A stretch of 64,000 bases of DNA, taken from the NCBI GenBank assembly GCA_963170055.1, contig CAUJGJ010000483.1:2266117-2330116 (forward strand), written 5' to 3'. This DNA is from Halisarca cf. caerulea (Eukaryota > Porifera > Demospongiae > Chondrillida > Halisarcidae). The stretch's first letter is position 1, and each line of letters begins with the position of its first letter. Under the pieces are notes generated by a model, which had not been told where the DNA came from, did not search any database, and worked only from the letters and a program-made list of their open reading frames with translations. A program made the position numbers and the translations under genes. Shown piece after piece: positions 12,555 through 25,825 of this stretch.

Positions 12555-15538
12555 TTGGTGTGCGCGCGCGCACGCGTGTGTGTGTGTGTGTGTGTGTGTG
12601 CAAGTGCATGCATGTAGTTTCTCTCCATAAGGGTATGTGGTGATACTGTGATCGCAGTAAATTTATCTCAATATTTAGGGAAGTACTATCAGAAAACGAA
12701 AGTTGTACGAGTCTTTCCTTGAAAAAGTATCCATTTTAGGTAAGATTAGGGTGATATTTTGTCAGGTGTGTCATCACTTCAAGCTGTCATTTCACATGTA
12801 CATAGCTTCATGTATTGCAGTTGTCTTGTCTGTTGTGTGCAGTACATGTTATTGTGGAGTTGTGTGGTATTGTCTGTTGTGTGCAGTACATGTTATTGTG
12901 GAGTTGTGTGGTATTGTCTGTTGTGTGCAGTACATGTTATTGTGGAGTTGTGTGGTATTGTCTTCAGAATCTCTTGACAAATGGGAGCGGCTGACCGTAG
13001 CAGATGCCTTGGAACCCTGCAATTTCAAAGATAGTGAGGTGGTTGTACAACAAGGAGCTGAAGGAGATGACTTCTTCATCATCATTGAGGTCAGTTGCAG
13101 ACTTACTGTCCGACAGTACAGATGTAGTAAAATTACTGGTAGTGGACATTCTGAGATATGGACAGCCTCTTAACAAGCATACAGCTTGAGGTCCCAAAAT
13201 ATTTCCTGTATTTTCAACACATTTTGAGCCTCCTACAGAGGACAACCTCCTTACAAAGGACAATAGAGGCTGCCCTAAAGTGTCCTTTATTCAGAGGTTT
13301 TTTGTAGTTATGTTCCTTTTTTACATATTATGTTTATGTAACAGTTCTTCTCTCTTCTCTTCCTTGTCTTTTTAATTTCTTGCCCACCATTTCTCCTTCC
13401 CTCTATTTTGCTGGTTTGTCCTCACTAACTTCTATGTACTTCTGTTCTCTATTTTCTTGCCTTCTGTCCACACTTCTCAGGCCCGGAGGAAGCTATCCAG
13501 AAGTGATGGCGTACCTCAACCCTGTTTATGGTCGCAATATCCTACCATTCATGATAGTCTGTGATTAAATCTCCAATTGACAATGTACTTTTGGTGTGTG
13601 GTAAGAAAAGTGGTAGAGTCTTTGCCTGCCCTGCCCTAGTCGTTCCTCTGGCCCTCTTCCTATTTTCCTTTCTTCCATGCTTCTCAATTGAGTATGAACG
13701 TCTCATTGCTGCAAACATGGCGTGTTCTGACTTCATTGGACCTGTGTACTGTACATGTATGTAAAGGAATAGTATGTTTGTATGTACTTAGCTGATAGAT
13801 AGCAAGTAATCTATATGTTCAGCTAACAGCTAATCTTAGCATTGGGAGCTCATCATTTCCTTTGTTCATTGTATTCTTTTCTTTTTCGTTGCATCTTATC
13901 CACAAATATGTACATACGTGAGGAGAGAATTTTCTTGTTGTTGACCATGTGTAGGGTCGGGCAACAGTTCTGCAGAGAAAAACAGAAGATGGAGAGATTG
14001 TGGAGGTTGCTGATCTTGGCCCGTCTGACTACTTTGGTGAGTATCAAGTGATTTCTTGTGGTGGTCATTTTAGTTTGATTGTACAATCATGGTGCATTCT
14101 GTGTTGTGCATGACTCTATGTTATTGGATTAATCAATAAAAGTGAGAATTGCGGGCTCATTGATTGATGATTAGATATCTTTGCGAATGCTTAATTTTCT
14201 TCATTAAGAGAAGTAGTGATTGCTATGACATCAAGACATTCTGTACTGTAACATTTCTAAAGATCTTCAAAGTAATTGTGTTTCACACATGTATACGGAC
14301 CAACTGTCTACAGAGACCACCATTACTTGTCCCCCGAGTGGGTTTTGTGGGCAGGTCTTGCTGTTTTGATCCAGTGGCATCTCCGAATAAAGGACACTTT
14401 AGTGCGGCCTCTTTTGCCCTTGCAAGTAGGTTGTCCTCTTTTGGAGGTTCGCAATGTATTGTAACTGTAGGGAGAAAATACATTGGACCTCAATCCACTC
14501 CTTTGTAGAGAGGCTGTCCTTATTTCGGAGTGTCCATTGTCGGAGATTTTACTGTATATTGTAGTGATGCAGTTAGATAATGCTTGTACATGATGATATG
14601 GCAATATCACACATACATTGTATACTGTAAGTACTCACCGATTGGAGCTTTGTGGTCCAATCAGTGGCACTGTACTGCCCTTAGCCCATTTCTTCAGTGT
14701 GCCCTGCTTTTACTCTTTTTTTTCACAAGAGCGCACACTGTTTTAACCCTTTTGTGTAGGCATGCTTGTTTTGCTTTAACCCTTTTGTGCAGACAGCTAG
14801 GACTACTTTAACCTTTTAATGACTGCGTGACAATTTTTTGCATACCCATTTAAGGACTGAAGACCACTTTAGTGGCTTTAGCCTCACTACCTGACCGTAC
14901 TCATTCTGTACCTTCCGCAGGTGCACCTGAAGGCTTTTTAATGATCTTCGAAAGTTTCTAAAACATCGTAATGCAAATTGTTCCCACAAGGAGAAAATCG
15001 TGTGCTTTGAAATTTTCTGTATTTAGGAGCGTCCATTTTATTTTGTGGTTATCACCGCATAATTTCGTATACTTGTTGTAGACATGCGTTTATTGGAATG
15101 CATTTGCTTTTTAGCATAGATTTTGAAGCCTTTTATTCACATGGTACAGTGCTATATCAGTATAAAATTGATGTGTGAGCAATACAATTGAAGTGAGCTA
15201 TTGAACTATATAAAAATCGGAGCGCTACGATAAAGTTGACGAAGTACCGTCCTTTACGGGAAGAGCCACTGAAGTGGTCTTCAGTCCTTAAGGGGTTAAC
15301 CCTTTTGTGCAGACAGCTAGGACTACTTTAACCCTTTTGTGTGTCATTGTTCTCCGTTTCTACAGGTGAAATTGCCCTGCTTCTCAAACGCCCACGTGCA
15401 GCTACAGTGAAGGCCAAGGGAAGTCTGAAATGTGTTAAACTTGATCGTGGGAGATTCGAACGTGTCATGGGTCCATGTGTGGACATCCTCAAGCGCAACA
15501 TTTCCAACTACAACAGCTTTGTCCAGTTGGTCGTTTGA
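6022..15538 (+). CDS. PRKAR1: cAMP-dependent protein kinase type I regulatory subunit
   Basis: Nine exons: 6022-6180, 6653-6766, 9453-9653, 10029-10127, 12389-12448, 12679-12739, 12968-13089, 13955-14036 and 15366-15538, giving 356 residues (human RI-alpha 381). The protein holds PKA catalytic subunits inactive until cAMP binds. Exon 1 is the dimerization/docking helix region. Exon 2 carries the inhibitory pseudosubstrate RRGAV (residues 71-75), with Ala where a phosphorylatable Ser would be, the type I signature. Two cyclic-nucleotide-binding domains follow, each with its phosphate-binding cassette: [17 protein letters not shown] (Glu177, Arg186) and [16 protein letters not shown] (Glu301, Arg310). 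The C-terminus is [14 protein letters not shown]. An in-frame upstream ATG at 5956 would add 22 residues; 6022 is chosen because MAEITVQEC starts the docking domain and the context is AAAATGG. No AATAAA is seen close to the stop. Introns 2 and 4 hold large repeat arrays. Confidence 0.96.
6923..6989 (+). repeat. (GT)n microsatellite
   Basis: GT tract early in PRKAR1 intron 2. The same intron has a long (CA)n tract at 8143-8349. Confidence 0.9.
7187..7874. repeat. MITE-like family A, two adjacent copies
   Basis: Copies at about 7187-7460 (with an internal duplication) and 7705-7874. Hallmarks are 'cctctaatc(c/t)gacact', 'ggtgactgtacctcataaga', 'tggtcagattagagagaatg' and a final 'ggtgtcggatta'. 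Further copies or pieces occur near 9310-9370, 15985-16110, 21604-21765, 25190-25366, 38219-38385 and 43757-43935. The ends are inverted ('gtaaaaccttt' against 'caggtttcactg' in the 25190 copy), as in a non-autonomous DNA transposon. Confidence 0.75.
7957..8130 (+). repeat. Tandem ~71-bp repeat
   Basis: The block containing 'ggtctctgtagacaggtagt' and 'ccttgtgcagagatactgct' through 'ggtcagcctacggt' is repeated about two and a half times. It runs directly into the (CA)n tract. The 'ggtctctgtagac' motif also appears near 14300 and in the element at 35724. Confidence 0.7.
8143..8349 (+). repeat. (CA)n microsatellite
   Basis: About 205 bp of CA repeat with three 'ctgcac' interruptions, in PRKAR1 intron 2. 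Long Thr/His frames across it are artefacts. Confidence 0.95.
8467..8654. repeat. MITE with TA target-site duplication
   Basis: TA-CAGTGGAACCTG at the left and CAGGTTCCACTG-TA at the right form a perfect 12-bp terminal inverted repeat around 188 bp. The TA duplication and the CAGT start fit a Tc1/mariner (pogo/Tigger-like) non-autonomous element. No transposase is present. Confidence 0.82.
8873..9247 (+). repeat. 30-bp minisatellite, ~12 copies
   Basis: The unit 'gtacagtgggtcctcaatgt' plus 'cccattctaa' is repeated head to tail, with variants 'gcttcattc' and 'gctccattc'. It lies in PRKAR1 intron 2, about 200 bp before exon 3. Open frames across it are repeat artefacts. Confidence 0.95.
9672..9724 (+). 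repeat. (GT)n microsatellite
   Basis: Short GT tract 18 bp after the donor of PRKAR1 exon 3. Confidence 0.85.
10345..11792 (+). repeat. 20-bp minisatellite, ~60 copies, interrupted
   Basis: Unit 'ctgagtgtactgcatccacc' with A/G, C/T and G/C variants. About 44 copies precede an AT-rich interruption (11231-11397) and about 17 follow, the last being longer variants with 'ttgagtgtactttatccacc'. It fills much of PRKAR1 intron 4. Minus-strand frames rich in 'GWMQHTQ' are artefacts of the 20-bp period. Confidence 0.95.
11231..11397. other. AT-rich insertion inside the 20-bp array
   Basis: 167 bp unlike the repeat, with 'tcaaaaagtattattaatca' at the left and 'aaattacatatgcacacg' at the right. The array stops in mid-unit and resumes in mid-unit. 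No terminal inverted repeat or target-site duplication is obvious. Confidence 0.6.
11830..12035 (+). repeat. 24-bp minisatellite, ~7 copies
   Basis: Unit 'cccagaatgtaccacgtaca' plus 'tcca'; the first copies carry an extra 'tacg'. It lies just after the 20-bp array and shares 'catccaccc' with it, so it may have grown from the same seed. Confidence 0.9.
12449..12602 (+). repeat. (GT)n tract starting at a splice donor
   Basis: The intron after PRKAR1 exon 5 begins inside the tract: ATG|gtgtgtgtgtg. The tract carries 'ggtgtgtg' and 'gcgcgcgc' interruptions. The donor itself is therefore made of microsatellite sequence. Confidence 0.85.
12829..12962 (+). repeat. 44-bp triplication before a PRKAR1 exon
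   Basis: The unit 'tgtctgttgtgtgcagtaca' ... 'gagttgtgtggtat' occurs three times, ending 5 bp before exon 7 (12968). Each unit contains a 'gtgtgcag' that resembles a 3' splice site; the true acceptor 'gtcttcag' lies just after the last copy. Confidence 0.85.
13105..13310. repeat. Inverted-repeat element related to 14290-14555
   Basis: Both blocks carry 'ggacattctgagat'-like and 'gacagcctct'-like segments and end with 'tccttta/tttc.gagg', in opposite orientation. They look like degraded copies of one non-autonomous element in PRKAR1 introns 7 and 8. Boundaries are approximate. Confidence 0.45.
14850..15291. repeat. TTAA-bounded element with 28-bp terminal inverted repeats
   Basis: The left end at 14850-14877 (ttaaggactgaagaccactt...) and the right end at 15264-15291 are inverted copies with one mismatch in 28. 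Both termini are TTAA, the target of piggyBac-type elements; that assignment is inference. A 36-bp block beginning 'ttaacccttttgtgcagaca' occurs on both sides (near 14777 and 15296). No transposase frame is present. It lies in PRKAR1 intron 8. Confidence 0.7.
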
Positions 15539-16451
15539 GAAGGTGGCCATTTTTATTGCAGTGGTACTCCTGTCATATTCTAGACGTAACTGCCATATAT
15601 TAGAACTTCACATCAGTTTCTTGATTAACTGTAATAGATCTATATATAATAATGGAGGAGTCTTATTCCTTCAGTTATTGTAATACGTAGCAATGATGGT
15701 GTTTATATCACGTTGTTGAATTTTGTTATTGTTTGGTGCACCCGTTTATGGTCTTATGTACACTGTGTATACACTGTACGTCAACACAGATACGGATGTA
15801 CGCAAGTATGGCACAAGAAATGGGTACGTGTTTGTGTGTGTGTGCGTGCATGCGTACACGTGCGTGTGTGTGTGCATTTTTCTTGAATATTTTATCAGCA
15901 AATCGTAAACAGCAAATAATGTTGATTTTGATGAGTCCTGAAAATATAGAGCTTATGCATTTATGTCACACTTGAGAGCTTCAAAAGACTCTTGATCGGA
16001 TTAGGAGATTGTCGGATTACAGTGTCTCGACATAATTCACTGTGGTCACATGCCACGTAAGATGGTCGGACAAGAGCGAACATCGGAGTATAGCGGTTTC
16101 ATTGTATTAGTTCTTGGGTCTGTAGTGTGTGTTCTTGCATGCATGTGCTTGAAGTGTTGTACGTATGATAGCTTGAGCTGACGGGCAGTACAGTGCTTCG
16201 ATCTGGAATATAGTATCAGTGGTATGAGATAGAGAGCGTGCTAATAGTGAATTCTGAGTCGAGTGTCTATGACACAATTCACTGTGTCTCGTTGACAATT
16301 TGCATGCATATATTATGTGGTTGTACTGTTGCAAAGGCTCTCGATACATGAAGGTCCCTTGCATGGGATTTATTGTGTTCTATCCAATTCAGTTTCCAAT
16401 AATTAGTAAATCATTAATTGATATTGTAATTACTTTGCAAGTTATACATGA

Positions 16452-16545
16452 TCTAGTCCAGCCAGCTGCAACCCACGTTCATACATAAGTGCCAATTAAC
16501 GGTGGGCACAAACGTGGGTCACAGCTGGCTGCTGGATTGTACATG
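16452..16545. repeat. Imperfect inverted repeat
   Basis: The left 'ccagccagctgcaacccacg' pairs with the right 'cgtgggtcacagctggctgc', with small mismatches, around a ~35-bp centre. It may be a small foldback element or a hairpin. Confidence 0.65.
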
Positions 16546-17287
16546 ATCCCTTCTCATAATTGGTATGTACTGGACATGTGGTTTACTCTAAATTGAGAAA
16601 TTTTCGTGACCAATAATATTCGCTTTTTTTTTGCAATTTTTTGTCAAATATATTTCTGCACATGTTCCAAAGTATAGGTATAGACAATCTATGGTGAGAC
16701 TCGTGAAATTTTTCATAGTTGTGAACTTTTCTGCCCACCAGATTTGACCCCAATTCGCGAAATTTAATGTTCGTGAATATTTCCTGATTTAGGGTGTGTC
16801 ATGTGATGAAAATATGGCAGCAGATTGTTTACATCTTATCAAGTGTTCTCTGTGTATACGGGTGGCATTTGACACACCTCATCATGCAAGCACAAGTAGG
16901 GATTTTGGTATACTTGGGAAGCTTTAGGAGGTCAAATTAGATTTGACCCCAGTGATTGACCCGAATGCTGTCATGGAAATGGGGTGTCGTAATGTCAAAT
17001 GTTGTGTACATGTGGTTAGGGTCAGGATTGGATTTAGATCTCTCCGGGGCCCACCCCCACCTCCACATCATGATGGACGTATCTCACTTGTGCAGAGAAT
17101 TAATATGGGATCGATTAGCACTATATATATACATACATCTGGAAATATTGACACAATACAGAAATTAATGAAAAACTCCAAATAATACAAAATTAATGTT
17201 GACTGCTTTGACTGAAAACACTAGAAAATGTAATTAAATCAAGGGAATAACTGCACATATAGGAAGTGAAATTGATGAAAATTCATG

Positions 17288-17293
17288 TTTATT
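17288..17293 (-). terminator. Poly(A) signal AATAAA of the SPSB3-like gene
   Basis: On the minus strand AATAAA starts 9 bp after the stop codon. If used, the 3' UTR would be very short. Confidence 0.5.
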
Positions 17294-17302
17294 CTGACAA
17301 TA

Positions 17303-18052
17303 TTAGACAACTGTCTCCTTGCCAGATGGAGGGATCGGTTTCACAGGCTGGATACACGGTGACTGGAACTTGAGGTATTCCACGAGCTGTGATGGGAGGG
17401 GAAGATGGTCTACTAACAAACTGTTCCTAATCTTCTTCCTAATCACATGGCGACAGGTGTTCAAAAGAGAGGCAACCGAAGACCTACAGGCTGTCAGTTT
17501 TATGACACTTCTCTGACTCGATGAGCAGATTATCGGGTAGTATTCTGCACTGTCATCAAGGTCACTGTAGGCTACCCCATCACAACGACCATTGACAGAG
17601 AATGATAGACAGTGGCAAAGTGTGTCAAAATGGACGCCTACAGTGATCTTTGTTGCCTTTTCAGCGTCAATGTCTTCAATATATTGCCTTGATTGTCCTT
17701 TGTGATGAATATCCCCAGTATAATTGATCCCATAGCTGTACTCATCTCTACCTAGCAAAGGTGAAAAGTCGCAGTAGGCACTCGATAGGCGGCAAAATCC
17801 TGTCCCTATTCCAACCATTCTCGCTTGCCCAAACAACGGCGCTAAGATTTCGACTTCAAAGTAATGCTCCATTTTGTTACCAAAAGTGGTCGTCCCACGA
17901 ACTCCCGCACAACCTACACTGTGTTCGGGATGAAATAAAGCGGTCGTCCGAGTAGAATTCAACTCAACCGGAGGCGCTTTGTCCGTAGCACTCCAGTACC
18001 ACTGTAAGTTTTCATCTTGCCCTTCTTGATCTTCTGAAGATAATGTCGCCAT
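17303..18052 (-). CDS. SPSB3: SPRY and SOCS-box protein, SPSB3-like
   Basis: A single exon of 249 residues with ATG at 18050-18052 and TAA at 17303-17305. SPSB proteins use a SPRY domain to recognise a substrate and a SOCS box to recruit elongin B/C and a cullin-RING ubiquitin ligase. Residues about 18-190 form the SPRY region: WYWSATDKAPPVEL, HYFEVEILAPLFGQARMVGI, YSYGINYTGDIHHKG and CHCLSFSVNGRCDGVAY are typical B30.2/SPRY strand motifs. Residues about 195-235 form the SOCS box: SVASLLNTCRHVIRKKI, then LPLPSQLVEYLKF, matching the elongin-binding and Leu-Pro parts. Among SPSB types it looks closest to SPSB3 (opening WYWS...), but paralogue assignment needs a tree. The context AAGATGG is good. 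The start is 212 bp from the IFT27 start on the other strand. Confidence 0.85.
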   Translation of the reverse strand: MATLSSEDQEGQDENLQWYWSATDKAPPVELNSTRTTALFHPEHSVGCAGVRGTTTFGNKMEHYFEVEILAPLFGQARMVGIGTGFCRLSSAYCDFSPLLGRDEYSYGINYTGDIHHKGQSRQYIEDIDAEKATKITVGVHFDTLCHCLSFSVNGRCDGVAYSDLDDSAEYYPIICSSSQRSVIKLTACRSSVASLLNTCRHVIRKKIRNSLLVDHLPLPSQLVEYLKFQSPCIQPVKPIPPSGKETVV

Positions 18053-18264
18053 CTTAAACGTTAAAAATGCCCACTTATAACAAAATGGGATCAGAGGGGC
18101 TGGCTTGGGGTCACCTACTGGCCAGCTTTGTACTAGAACTGAGAAATTAATTCGCTACTCGATCGAACAGGCGCCATTTTTTGACTTGTCTTAACATTGC
18201 GCAATGATCTTCGCAACCGTCAAACATTAGAGGAGGAGACGAGACAACTGCAAGACGAGTTGAG
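18053..18264. promoter_or_regulatory. Bidirectional promoter, SPSB3-like/IFT27
   Basis: 212 bp separate the two divergent ATGs, so both promoters must overlap or lie in the genes. A YY1-like 'gcgccatttt' occurs at 18171-18180. No full RFX X-box is visible; only a 'gcaac' half-site at 18213. No TATA box is seen. Confidence 0.6.
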
Positions 18265-21877
<3,613 letters not shown>

Positions 21878-23131
21878 CTGTTCCATCCCTGTGCACCATG
21901 CAGCACCTCTTGACTTTGTCCGGGGCTGTTTTTTTAACATGTGTTGCATGTATTGTGTTTATGTCTGATATTGAAAACCAACATAATGTAGTGTACGTAT
22001 TATGTACATGTATGTGTACTCAGTGTCTGTACACATTCATACGTATGTATGTATATACATGGCTTACACAAATTTGAAGGTTAACATAGTGTACATACAT
22101 AGATGTAAGTGTATACGTATGTACTGGGTGTGTACACACTTGTGTGTATACGTACTGTACGTAGTTGGCACAAATTGGTGTTTACAGGTAAAGTTTGTAT
22201 AGGTGGAGTTGTGTGCTGCTGCTGTTGCGTTATGTGCATATTAGACAAAAGGTCAACACATGCACCTCTGTTTACATGTTCACTGTACATGCATACATAC
22301 TGAAACTACATGTAGTATTATAGTGCGCTATATATACTGGTCATCCTCAATTTCATGAATCCATAATAATAATGTATTGTGATTCATGCAGCAGTATATA
22401 TATATATGTATATTGTAAGCACTGGTTATTAGGCACTGCTGGATGTAAGGTGCCCACTTTTTGTTAAGCACCTACCTGGTTGTTGGTATTAAGGTATATA
22501 TTGGAGAATGGCATGGCTAACGTATGGCTATTAAGCAGGTGCTCTTTGCTAAGTGCCTATCTCCTTACTGCCACACCTATCTCCTTACTGCCACACCTAT
22601 CTCCTTACTGCTACACCTATCTCCTTACTGCCACACCTATCTCCTTACTGCCACACCTTTCTCCTTACTGCTACACCTTTCTCCTTACTGCTACACCTTT
22701 CTCCTTACTGCTACACCTATCTCCTTACTGCCACACCTATCTCCTTACTGCTACACCTTTCTCCTTACTGCTACACCTTTCTCCTTACTGCCACACCTTT
22801 CTCCTTACTGCCACACCTATCTCCTTACTGCCACACCTTTCTCCTTACTGCTACACCTTTCTCCTTACTGCTACACCTTTCTCCTTACTGCTACACCTAT
22901 CTCCTTACTGCCACACCTATCTCCTTACTGCTACACCTTTCTCCTTACTGCTACACCTTTCTCCTTACTGCCACACCTTTCTCCTTACTGCCACACCTTT
23001 CTCCTTACTGCCACACCTATCTCCTTACTGCCACACCTACAAGCACCCACGCTAAACAACCAGCATTCAGAGTATACATAAATTATATGGATATATGTGA
23101 ATTCAATACTGTGCACATCTAGAAAGAGCTG
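21878..23131. other. Spacer between convergent IFT27 and the RAMA-domain gene
   Basis: It holds low-complexity 'tacatgtatgt' sequence and the VNTR-bearing element at 22415-23060. No exon is recognised. No AATAAA is seen near either stop. Confidence 0.6.
22415..23060. repeat. Interspersed element with a 20-bp VNTR, long allele
   Basis: Starts near 'gtaagcactggttattaggc', passes through 'tggttgttggtattaaggta', then holds about 24 copies of 'ctccttactgccacacctat' (22561-23036), and ends 'caagcacccacgctaaacaa'. A second copy at 52818-53035 has the same flanks but only two repeat units. Confidence 0.9.
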
Positions 23132-23845
23132 CTAATCCCAGTCCAATGCTGCAATAAGGTCTGGTGGCCAGTTGTTAATGTCTACATCCGAAGTCCAGAA
23201 GTCCACAGGCACAGACTGTGGTGTACACAGCTCCCCTGTTGAAATAACCATGACCTTACACTCAAACAGCAGCTCCTGTATGGTGCTGGGCCTCATAGTA
23301 GCGTTGTGTGTTCCTAGAGACACAGCTTTGCTCAGTGACAACTGCTTAGCGCTTGACCATTGAGTTAACTGTGTTGTTTCATTCTGTGTTTGTCGTTGCT
23401 CTTGTTGTTTTTGTTGTTGTTGTTTTTGTTGTGGCTTTAATGGACAGTTATTGCTAGAATTGCTGGTCTTGTTCAGGTATTTCTTGACTGCATAATGTTA
23501 TGGTTTCATAATGACAGATAATATATGGAGAATTTACACATGTGTAGGTGCATTTTATACACGAACATTCACATTGCCACAATACACATGTACACATGTG
23601 TAAGTGCATTTTATACATAAACATTCACACTGCCACAATACACATGTACACATGTACACCTGCTAACATCCTCTCATTCTCGAACAATGAAACAAAACAG
23701 TGTGCTTGTGCTAGTGTTGGTATCTTTTCACTTCGAAATTCCCATTAATTGGATATTATAAATAAAAATTGAGACAGTGATACACACACAGACACCCATC
23801 ACATACATACACATACGTACACACATGTGTACACACCCACACTTG

Positions 23846-23889
<44 letters not shown>

Positions 23890-23920
23890 CACATGCAACA
23901 CAACACACTCACACACTCAC

Positions 23921-23978
<58 letters not shown>

Positions 23979-25657
23979 CACCACCACACACCATACCCCC
24001 CCCCCCCACACACACACCTGTGCTGCGGTTATAAAGCTGGCAATAGTGCATAAGAGACTCTTTATCATAGAATACCTACCAAACAGAAAAGAAGAGGCAA
24101 ATTGAATTGAAAATGTGTACAAAATGACTACATAACCTCATACACTATTAGTAGTCATGTGTAACAAATACACACTTCTGGTACCCAGCACTGTTTCACT
24201 GGTTGGGAGTACCCTTTGGCAAGTCTTGCAAAGGTGGTAAAAAGCATGTGCGTACGTACAATATAACTGAATATATAGCTGTTGTGGGGTATACATAAGT
24301 TGTCATCCATGCGGCCCCTGACTCCTACTTCTGAGAATTTGCTCAATCAGCAGGTATGCAGATGTTCATAAAGACAAACAAAAATTGTCAACAATTCCTG
24401 TCATGCAAGGAAGTTTGAATTATAACCGGACTCCACTGCAGTAGCTCTGTATCATGTATGGTGGGATCAGTAGCTCTCTATCAAGTACAGTGGGATCAGT
24501 AGCTCTGTATCAAGTATGGTGGGATCAGCTGTTCTCTATCATGTATGGTGGGATCAGTAGCTCTGAATCATGTATGGTGGGATCAGCTGTTCTGTATCAT
24601 GTATGGTGGGATCAGCTGTTCTCTATCATGTATGGTGGGATCAGTAGCTCTGAATCATGTATGGTGGGATCAGTTGTTCTGTATCATGTATGGTGGGATA
24701 TGGTGGGATCAGCTGTTCTGTATCATGTATGGTGGGATCAGCTGTTCTGTATCATGTATGGTGGGATCAGCTGTTCTGTATCATGTATGGTGGGATCAGT
24801 AGCTCTGAATCATGTATGGTGGGATCAGTTGTTCTCTATCATGTATGGTGGGATATGGTGGGATCAGCTGTTCTGTATCATGTATGGTGGGATCAGCTGT
24901 TCTGTATCATGTATGGTGGGATCAGCTGCTCTGTATCAAGTATGGTGGGATCAGTTGCTCTGTATCATGTATGGTGGGATCTAGCTGGTTTATCCAACAA
25001 CATCAGCTTCCCATAGATGTGTCGGATAAACCAGGTGTTGTGTAAATCAGGTAAAATGCATATAATTTAATGATGGGGATTCACAACAGAGCGTCAGATA
25101 AATGAGGTTGTCATGCAGATACATATCAGTGTCGGATAAACCAGATGTGACTGTACATACGTATGCATGTACTATATACAGTAAATATAGTAAAACCTTT
25201 CTAATCCGACACTCAATGGGGTTTGTAAAATATGTCAGATAAGAAGGTTGTCAGATTACAGAGTGGTTCTTAGCACACTTTGATATGGTGACTGTACCTC
25301 ATAAGATGGTCAGATTAGAGAGAATGTCGGATAACAGAGGTGTCGGATTACAGGTTTCACTGTACAGAATAAGCAAACACATCCTCACATTCTTGTATGC
25401 TCCAGCCCGTTTCATCTTCTTCCCCTTGTGACCAAGCTTCTCCCAGCAAGCATTCACCCAGTGAGTGGGTAGCTTGTACTGCTCTCCAGTTCGGGGAGAA
25501 ACTGTACCATCCTTCAGAAGCGCAGCTACAAACTTGACTCCCTGTGTGTTTAGGAGACATGCACAATTAGGCAGACCATATGCGAAGTTTGTCATTATGT
25601 ATGAACACTTGATGTACATACATGATTCTGTAATTATATAATGTGCGTACGCACATG

Positions 25658-25688
<31 letters not shown>

Positions 25689-25696
25689 TCACACTG

Positions 25697-25742
<46 letters not shown>

Positions 25743-25767
25743 ACACACTTGTACACACACTCACACA

Positions 25768-25825
<58 letters not shown>

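Larger units (their letters stand above)
15539..17302. other. Spacer between PRKAR1 and the SPSB3-like gene
   Basis: The two genes converge here. The spacer holds a family-A repeat (about 15985-16110), an inverted repeat at 16452-16545, and an AT-rich stretch (16590-16800) with 'ttcgcgaaatttaatgttcg' that resembles the interior of the element at 44696. No coding exon is recognised. Confidence 0.6.

Noticed and set aside
18205..18225. RFX X-box for IFT27
   Set aside because: Only a 'gcaac' half-site is present in the divergent promoter; too weak to call.
22480..23122. Three ~190-aa Ser/Leu/Pro/Tyr frames
   Set aside because: The same 20-bp VNTR read in all three frames.
24454..25045. Frames with 'YGGISCSVSCMVG' repeats
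   Set aside because: 29-bp minisatellite in an intron of the RAMA-domain gene on the other strand.
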